The position numbers and the translations under genes are program-made. From NCBI GenBank assembly GCA_009778255.1, contig WRKD01000176.1:1-12854 (forward strand): a DNA stretch of 12,854 nt, in the 5' to 3' direction. This document shows, piece after piece, positions 7,670 through 12,854 of the stretch (positions within the stretch are counted from its first letter, which is position 1; every line of letters starts with the position of its first letter). The stretch comes from Bacillota bacterium (GTDB lineage: Bacteria > Bacillota > Dehalobacteriia > UBA4068). The notes below the pieces were generated by a model. It did no database searches. It worked only from the letters and a program-made list of their open reading frames with translations, and was not told the origin of the DNA.

Positions 7670-10600
7670 TTAGTTTAATTTAATAGCATGCTCATGCTCG
7701 GGATCGGTTTCGTTGCAGAACTCACATAAGGGTATGGGCGGCAGTATAATGTCTTTGGCATATACTTTATCGGCGTCTGTCAAGTAAATATCTGGCAGGT
7801 AAGATTTTCCGGTTACTTTATCGGGTAGATAAACCTTATCTTCGTCGGTCAGGTACAGGGGGTCTATATAGATTTTATCCGCATCCGTCAAGTATGCTTC
7901 TGGCAGGTATACCTTGTCTTCATCTGTCAGATAGATGTCTTCTGCATAGTACTTTTCGGCGAATATATCGGGCAAATAAACCTTAGCGTCATCGCCCAAT
8001 TTGATATCTTCTAAGTAAACCTTATCTGCATCGCCCAGCTTGATATCTTCTAAGTAAACCATAGCATCATCGCCCAGCTTGATATCTTCTAAGTAAACCT
8101 TATCTGCATCGCCCAGCTTAATATCTTCTAAGTAAACCTTAGCATCATCGCCCAGTTTGATATCATCTAAGTAAACCTTATCTGCATCGCCCAGCTTAAT
8201 ATCTTCCAGATAAACTTTATCGGTGTAGAGATCATCCAGATAAACTTTATCGGCGTCTGTCAGATATATGTCAGTTAAATAGACTTTGTCATTGTCGCCC
8301 AGTTTGATATCATCCCGGTAAACTTTATCGGCGTCTGTCAGATATTTTTCGGGCAAGTATACTTTATCGGCGTCTGTCAGGTATTTATCTTCCAAGTATA
8401 CTTTATCTTTTTCTGTTAGGTATATATCGGTTAAATAAATCTTATCCTTTTCACCGAGTTTGATATCGGGCAAATAAACTTTATCATTGTCGGTTAATGT
8501 AATATCGGGCAGATAAACTTTATCGGCATCGGTCAGCTTGATATCGGGTAAATAGACTTTATCATTGTCGGTCAATGTAATATCGGGCAGGTAAACTTTA
8601 TCGGCATCGCCCAGCTTGATATCGGGTAAATAAACTTTATCGGCATCGGTCAGCTGGATATCGGGTAAATAAACTTTATCTGCGTCACTTAAGTATTTGT
8701 CTGCTGCGTATTTTTTATCGGCATCGCCCAGTTTGATATCTTCCAGGTAAACCTTATCTGCATCGGTTAAATATTTATCGTTCAGGTAGACTTTTTGTGT
8801 GTCGTCGAGATAGGTATTTACAGGTTCGCCGGTCATATTTATGGTGAAGTTTTGTTGAGCTGAAGTGCCCGCGGAAACCGTCACCGTTTGTACTATTGGC
8901 ACAATGCCGTTGCCGCTGATTGTTACGGTATAAGCGCCCGCTACCAGATTAGCCTGCTCAAAAGGAGTGGTGCTGGATATTTTGCCGCTGTAAGAGTAAC
9001 CGTAGGGGCCGGAAATAGCCAGATCGAAATCGCCGTTGAATACTCTGCTCTTTGAGGTGGTGCTCACTAATTTGAAAGTGCCGGTAGAAGCGTCTGCAAC
9101 AAGTTTAAATGTGCCGGTGTTTTTATCGCTAACTAGTTCATAGTTACCTGTAGCCGCGTCGCTGATCAATTTGTGAGTGTTATTGAATACGTCACTTATT
9201 AATCTTGTAGTGTTATTGTTAACATCGCTGATCAATCTGAAACTGCCGGTATCTACATCTTTTATTAATCTTGTAGTGCCATTGTTAACATCGCTGATCA
9301 ATCTGAAATTGCCGGTATTTACATCTTTTATTAATCTTGTAGTGCCATTATTAACATCGCTGATCAGTTTAAATCCGCCGGTATCTACATCACTGATCAA
9401 TTTATAATCGCCGGTATCAAGGTCGCTGACGAGCTTGAAGGTGTCGGTAGCTTTATCGCTGATCAATCTGAAATCGCCGGTATTGACGTCGCTGATGAGC
9501 TTGAAGGTGTCGGTAGCTTTATCGCTGATTAATCTGAATTTGCCGGTATTCACATCGCTGATCGTTCTTAAGTCTCCGGTATTTTTATCGCTGATCAATT
9601 TGAAACCGCCGGTAGCTTCGTCATTAATTAATTTGTATGTGCCGGTAGCTTCATCACTGATTGTTCTGAATGTGCCGTTGTTTACTTCGTTTATCAGTTT
9701 AAATGTGCCGGTATTTTCGTCGCTTTTCAGTTTGAAAGTGCCATTATTAACGTCGCTAATTAATTTGAAAGTACCGTTGTTGACATCGCTTATCAGTTTT
9801 GTTGCGCCGGTAGCTTCGTCATTAATTAGTTTGTATGTGCCGGTAGCTTCGTCTTTAATTAGTTTGTATGTGCCGGTAGCTTGATCATTCATCAGTTTGA
9901 AAGTGCCGTTATCTACTTCGCTGATCAATACTAATTTGCCGGTTGCCTGGTCTTTCACCAGTTTGAATTCGCCGGTATCATAATCGGCTACCAAGTCGGC
10001 GGGAACATTTGCGGCTTTCCAGCCAACAAACTCATAATTGCCGGTAGTGTACCATTTAGCGGCGGAAGCATGGAAGAACACATAAGTATCACCGCTTTTA
10101 TCGGCTTTAACAGCAGTTCCTTGAGGGTTATTGTCGTGTTTGATATCGCTGGTGGGGTTGCCGTTAAACGCTTTGTCGCTTACCACTATGCCGAAGCTAA
10201 GTGAGATGTATCTGCCGTCGAAACCGACAAATATCTTGCCGCCTTCCACATATAGATTATAGAAATAAGCGATATTTTTATTGTATTCAGTGGGGCCTTT
10301 TTTACCATTACTGTTCTGGCTGGAATCGGCAATAAACACTTTTAAGGGTTCATCCTTGGTATATTGCGTGATATTGTTGACCTTCAGGAAGGTCATGCCA
10401 TTGCCAAGATAACCGCCTGCTTGGGCTAAGGGAGATTTTCCTTCTTCGCCATAACCATAGGTGATGCCGCTGACCAATGTGCCGCTGGCGGAAGATATTT
10501 TCTTTTCAAAGGCGGGTACTTTATATGGCTGGTATTCTTTTTGCCAAATGGGCGCATATTCTTTCTGCCATTCGGCGGCGTAAGTTCTTTGCCATTCCGG

Positions 10601-12376
10601 CGCATATGTTTTTTGCCATTCCGGCGCATAAGTTTTCTGCCATTCCGGCGCATAAGTTTTCTGCCATTCGGCGGCTAAAGTTTTCTGCCATTCTGGTGCA
10701 TAGGTTTTTTGCCATTCAGGTACATAGGTTTTCTGCCAAGCGGGTGCAAAGGTTTTTTGCCATTCGGGCGCAAGAGTCTTCTGCCATTCCGGCGCAAGTG
10801 TTTTTTGCCATTCGGGGGCGTAGGTCTTTTGCCATATTTCCGCTACTGTTTTCTGCCATTCAGGAGCATAGGTTTTTTGCCATTCGGGAGCAAAAGTCTT
10901 TTGCCATTCGGGGGCATAGGTTTTTTGCCATTCGGGGGCATAGGTTTTCTGCCAGGCAGGGGCAAAAGTTCTTTGCCATTCGGGGGCATAAGTTTTCTGC
11001 CATTCGGGGGCATAAGTTTTCTGCCATTCGGGGGCATAGGTTTTTTGCCATTCGGGGGCATAGGTTTTTTGCCATTCGGGAGCATAAGTTTTCTGCCACT
11101 CGGGAGCATAAGTTTTTTGCCATTCGGGAGCATATGTTTTCTGCCATTCGGGGGCATAAGTTTTTTGCCATTCCGGCGCATAAGTTCTCTGCCATTCGGG
11201 GGCATAAGTCACTTCATTATAAGTTTCTGTAGCATCTATGCTTAATTTAAGTGAACCGGATTGAGTGTTTTGAACAGTGGGGTATGCTCCGTCGAATCCG
11301 CTCAGCCACACCAAGCTCATATAAGGCGCATCGTCTTTGGGGTCTACTCTAAACCTTAGTTCTCCTGTTAAATTGACCCAACCGGCAGGATAATCAATTT
11401 CTTTGACTATATATTCGCCCAGTACCGCATCCCTATTAACTAAAGAAGCTTCTATGGTAGCGCCTTCTTCGAAAGTGATACGGCCTTCAACAATACCAAC
11501 CTCATTATTTTTAAAGGGGCTGCCGGGAATTGGCGTATCGCTGCCGGCTTTATAAATATTGAAGGAGAATTGTCCGTCTGTGGTAGCAGGGAAGCTTTCA
11601 CTGCCAATAACGATGTCTTTGTAGAATAATACATCTAATGTACCGCTAAAACCGGGGTTTAGCTCATTTTCCCATTCAAAAACCGGGTCTAACCCAAATG
11701 TTACATGCTTGGTCAAGTCGCTCAGCTTTACGGTGAACTCTACAGGCTGCGTGGTTACGCTGCTTATGCCGGCGGCAATTTGCGCCGGGGTGAGAACTTC
11801 GCGAATTCTAAATTCTCCAAAAGTCATAATTGCTTCACTAAAATAGGCCACGCCGTTATTACCGCTGGTAGCGGTAGCTACAGTTTGCCAAGCGTTGCCA
11901 TTTAGCCGTTCCAGCACGAAGTTGAAACCGGCGGCCACTTGGCCGTCTAGCAATTTTGTTATTTGGGCGTCGGCCCAATAGATGGGGGGATTACCGAAAT
12001 AGTGCGATACCTGGATATTCTTGCCGTCGAAGACGGTGCTCATATTACTGTAGGTAACCCAGTCGAAGCGGCCGCATTCCGGGCAGATATAAATATACAG
12101 GGGATCTCCGTTGTCATCGACAGGGTATTGCAAATACCATATTTCGGGGCTATCTGTTTGCACAAAAGTTTCTTGCCCTTTTTTTACATAACCATTGGGC
12201 AGTATGCCTTTTGTAACATTCTTACCACCATTGGGGCTGGTACCATGATGGAAACCAAGGTCGCAATCTCTTGCCACAACTTCGTCGCCTTCAGCAGCAA
12301 AAGCTGCAAGCGGCATGGTAGAAAATAATAGGGCTAGTGAAAGTAATATTGCTAAGATTTTTTTTGTTGTTTTCAT
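7670..12376 (-). CDS. Giant secreted repeat protein with CnaB/SpaA-like domains and three tandem peptide arrays
   Basis: 1568 residues. A signal peptide (MKTTKKILAI to about 28, cleavage near AAFAA) is followed by a Cys/His-containing N-terminal region (C38, H43-H44, C98-P-E-C101). Two CnaB/SpaA-like beta-sandwiches follow at about 134-240 and 243-372. Each has the usual Lys, Glu and Asn of an isopeptide bond (candidates K141/E193/N237 and K253/E326/N370). Array 1 (390-613) is 28 units of TYAPEWQK. A non-repeat domain (614-801) leads to array 2 (802-1109), 11-residue units like GTFKLISDVNN. A small CnaB-like domain (about 1110-1180) leads to array 3 (from 1195), 13-residue units like KVYLEDIKLGDAD. 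The C-terminus is LCEFCNETDPEHEHAIKLN, with no LPXTG motif, membrane segment or SLH domain. A structural, adhesive or matrix role is inferred from domain type only; I do not recognise the repeat families. The start is set by AAGGAG nine bases upstream. Confidence 0.93.
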   Translation of the reverse strand: MKTTKKILAILLSLALLFSTMPLAAFAAEGDEVVARDCDLGFHHGTSPNGGKNVTKGILPNGYVKKGQETFVQTDSPEIWYLQYPVDDNGDPLYIYICPECGRFDWVTYSNMSTVFDGKNIQVSHYFGNPPIYWADAQITKLLDGQVAAGFNFVLERLNGNAWQTVATATSGNNGVAYFSEAIMTFGEFRIREVLTPAQIAAGISSVTTQPVEFTVKLSDLTKHVTFGLDPVFEWENELNPGFSGTLDVLFYKDIVIGSESFPATTDGQFSFNIYKAGSDTPIPGSPFKNNEVGIVEGRITFEEGATIEASLVNRDAVLGEYIVKEIDYPAGWVNLTGELRFRVDPKDDAPYMSLVWLSGFDGAYPTVQNTQSGSLKLSIDATETYNEVTYAPEWQRTYAPEWQKTYAPEWQKTYAPEWQKTYAPEWQKTYAPEWQKTYAPEWQKTYAPEWQKTYAPEWQKTYAPEWQRTFAPAWQKTYAPEWQKTYAPEWQKTFAPEWQKTYAPEWQKTVAEIWQKTYAPEWQKTLAPEWQKTLAPEWQKTFAPAWQKTYVPEWQKTYAPEWQKTLAAEWQKTYAPEWQKTYAPEWQKTYAPEWQRTYAAEWQKEYAPIWQKEYQPYKVPAFEKKISSASGTLVSGITYGYGEEGKSPLAQAGGYLGNGMTFLKVNNITQYTKDEPLKVFIADSSQNSNGKKGPTEYNKNIAYFYNLYVEGGKIFVGFDGRYISLSFGIVVSDKAFNGNPTSDIKHDNNPQGTAVKADKSGDTYVFFHASAAKWYTTGNYEFVGWKAANVPADLVADYDTGEFKLVKDQATGKLVLISEVDNGTFKLMNDQATGTYKLIKDEATGTYKLINDEATGATKLISDVNNGTFKLISDVNNGTFKLKSDENTGTFKLINEVNNGTFRTISDEATGTYKLINDEATGGFKLISDKNTGDLRTISDVNTGKFRLISDKATDTFKLISDVNTGDFRLISDKATDTFKLVSDLDTGDYKLISDVDTGGFKLISDVNNGTTRLIKDVNTGNFRLISDVNNGTTRLIKDVDTGSFRLISDVNNNTTRLISDVFNNTHKLISDAATGNYELVSDKNTGTFKLVADASTGTFKLVSTTSKSRVFNGDFDLAISGPYGYSYSGKISSTTPFEQANLVAGAYTVTISGNGIVPIVQTVTVSAGTSAQQNFTINMTGEPVNTYLDDTQKVYLNDKYLTDADKVYLEDIKLGDADKKYAADKYLSDADKVYLPDIQLTDADKVYLPDIKLGDADKVYLPDITLTDNDKVYLPDIKLTDADKVYLPDITLTDNDKVYLPDIKLGEKDKIYLTDIYLTEKDKVYLEDKYLTDADKVYLPEKYLTDADKVYRDDIKLGDNDKVYLTDIYLTDADKVYLDDLYTDKVYLEDIKLGDADKVYLDDIKLGDDAKVYLEDIKLGDADKVYLEDIKLGDDAMVYLEDIKLGDADKVYLEDIKLGDDAKVYLPDIFAEKYYAEDIYLTDEDKVYLPEAYLTDADKIYIDPLYLTDEDKVYLPDKVTGKSYLPDIYLTDADKVYAKDIILPPIPLCEFCNETDPEHEHAIKLN
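7730..8794 (-). repeat. Array 3: 28 units of a 13-residue (39-bp) repeat
   Basis: In-frame tandem repeat with consensus KVYL(P/E)DIKLTDAD, residues 1195 to about 1549 of the 1568-residue protein. There are 27 clear units and a degenerate 28th. Units 15, 22 and 26 are 10 residues long, each lacking exactly three residues, so the KVYL phase is kept. The unit is acidic (Asp-rich) with regularly spaced Tyr and Leu. No match to a named repeat family came to mind. Confidence 0.92.
7985..8218 (-). repeat. 78-bp higher-order repeat (three copies) inside array 3
   Basis: Units 16-21 alternate between endings DAD and DDA, giving three copies of a 26-residue (78-bp) double unit, KVYL(E)DIKLGDAD followed by KVYL(E/D)DIKLGDDA. 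The DNA copies are almost identical, so this block is a recent expansion compared with the rest of the array. Confidence 0.85.
9050..9973 (-). repeat. Array 2: 28 units of an 11-residue (33-bp) repeat
   Basis: In-frame tandem repeat with consensus GTFKLISD(V/E)(N/A)(N/T), residues 802-1109 of the 1568-residue protein. There are 27 clear units and a degenerate last one (GTFKLVSTTSK). No unit gains or loses residues. Two-unit (66-bp) sub-repeats are visible, for example at 9215-9346 (GTTRLIKDV units alternating with FRLISDV units) and at 9413-9544. Alternating hydrophobic residues with Asn/Asp-Gly turns suggest a beta-rich fold; this is inference. Confidence 0.92.
10538..11209 (-). repeat. Array 1: 28 units of an 8-residue (24-bp) repeat
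   Basis: In-frame tandem repeat with consensus TYAPEWQK, residues 390-613. All 28 units keep a strict 24-bp phase, and Trp and Gln occur in every unit. Substitutions are mostly Tyr to Phe/Leu/Val, or Glu to Ala. The N-terminal units (1-15) are nearly identical and use CCC/GCC or CCC/GCT for Pro/Ala, whereas units 16-28 are more varied and several use CCG/GCG. Because 24 is a multiple of three, long meaningless reading frames appear in several other frames here. Confidence 0.95.
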
Positions 12377-12492
12377 TATAAGGCACTCCTTGATCTAGTA
12401 TTCTTCATTCTGAAGTGATGGTTGCCTCTTTTCTTTTGGGGTTGGGGTTCCCTCTTTTCAGCCTCTTTAATTTTGTCGTTGTGGTTCGACAT
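12376..12492 (-). other. Possible 38-codon upstream ORF overlapping the repeat-protein start by one base
   Basis: ATG at 12492 opens 38 codons (begins MSNHNDKIKEAEKR, ends NTRSRSAL). Its stop overlaps the start codon of the 1568-residue gene as TAATG, an arrangement typical of translational coupling. The predicted peptide is very hydrophilic and basic, with no signal peptide. No Shine-Dalgarno is visible in front of it, so it may be a chance frame. I do not recognise it. Confidence 0.2.
12386..12391 (-). promoter_or_regulatory. Ribosome binding site of the repeat-protein gene
   Basis: AAGGAG on the minus strand, nine bases before the ATG at 12376; it supports that start. A small inverted repeat (CTTCA-TTC-TGAAG, 12403-12415) lies just upstream and could form a weak hairpin in the leader. 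Confidence 0.8.
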
Positions 12493-12542
12493 TTTCAGCC
12501 GCGTTTTTTACTGAGTTGCGGTTCTCTAAGATTACATTCTTG

Positions 12543-12638
12543 TTAAGGAATGCGACACCTGGTTAACTTATGTGCTTCTGACACCTCCTTTTTTACGTTG
12601 TAGTACGTTTTTGTTACATCTCTTGATTTTGTCTTCAT
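12543..12638 (-). other. Possible 31-codon leader ORF
   Basis: ATG at 12638 with AGGA five bases upstream opens 31 codons (begins MKTKSRDVTKTYYNVKKEV, ends in TAA at 12543-12545). It lies in the leader of the repeat-protein gene. The peptide is basic and of unknown function. It overlaps a strong GGAGGTG (12582-12588) that has no start codon at a normal distance. Chance is a real alternative. Confidence 0.15.
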
Positions 12639-12836
12639 TTTGTTCCTACTATATAATTCGTAAATACAGCGTTAGTTTTTGGGGTAAATACTTATTTAAT
12701 CGAGTAGATTTATATATTATTATCGCCAAAGCCACTACAATGGGCTGACTTATAAACTTACAAGCCTTTAGGGCACCTCTAGAAACCAGAATAAACACTA
12801 ACAAAATGATCAAAATGAGACTAATTACCTAAATAT

Positions 12837-12854
12837 CCCCGTCATTGCGGACTT
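12837..12854. repeat. Possible left half of a dispersed palindromic (REP-like) element at the window edge
   Basis: The last bases, ccccgtcattgcggactt, resemble from memory the left arm of common intergenic palindromic repeats that continue into gatccgcaatc. Only one arm lies in the window, so the palindrome itself cannot be seen. Confidence 0.2.

Larger units (their letters stand above)
12377..12854 (-). other. 478-base region upstream of the repeat-protein gene
   Basis: No substantial gene is present on either strand. It holds two small frames (12376-12492 and 12543-12638), a purine-rich stretch on the minus strand with three AAAAGAGG-like blocks (about 12421-12480), and AAAAAAGGAGGTG at 12582-12594. 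A weak promoter-like pair may lie in the AT-rich part near 12710-12745 (TTGTAG, 18-base gap, TATATA). I do not regard it as established. Confidence 0.4.

Noticed and set aside
9177..9884. Plus-strand Leu/Val/Ser-rich frames (76 and 149 codons)
   Set aside because: These are antisense shadows of the 33-bp array; the hydrophobic repeats are simply the complement of the real coding units.
7730..11209. CRISPR-like regular repeats
   Set aside because: Units are directly adjacent with no unique spacers, are multiples of three, and translate to protein repeats in one long frame.
10477..11245. Several long reading frames of 75-251 codons on both strands across the octapeptide array
   Set aside because: They arise because a 24-bp unit lacking a stop in a frame repeats that absence 28 times. 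None has a proper start context, and the minus-strand frame of the 1568-residue protein explains the DNA.

Overview
This window holds three large genes, all on the minus strand, that encode secreted or surface-attached proteins. The low-to-moderate GC, strong Shine-Dalgarno sequences, classical Sec signal peptides, CnaB/SpaA-type and bacterial Ig-like domains, and an InlB-type repeat point to a Gram-positive anaerobe of the Clostridia/Firmicutes type. No marker gene is present to narrow that further. No RNA gene, insertion sequence or CRISPR array was seen.

In transcription order (right to left): (1) a 478-base leader region with strong ribosome-binding sequences and tiny reading frames; (2) a 1568-residue secreted protein (7670-12376) with CnaB-like domains and three unrelated tandem peptide arrays of 8, 11 and 13 residues, each with about 28 units, ending in a strong hairpin terminator (7603-7642); (3) a subtilisin-family serine protease (4773-7541) with a propeptide, a complete catalytic triad, three DUF5011/Cry22-type Ig-like domains and a C-terminal membrane segment that looks like a degenerate cell-wall sorting signal; (4) a 384-base gap with a decayed 42-bp repeat, a good sigma-A type promoter and a perfect inverted repeat over the predicted transcription start; (5) an M6-type (immune-inhibitor-A-like) zinc metalloprotease (4388 to the left edge, open at the edge, at least 1462 residues).

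The likely theme is a cell-surface module: a giant repetitive protein encoded next to two extracellular proteases of different catalytic classes. The proteases could mature, shed or degrade the repeat protein, or act on an outside substrate; nothing in the sequence decides this. The repeat protein is the least familiar item. I recognise its CnaB-like domains but none of its three repeat families.
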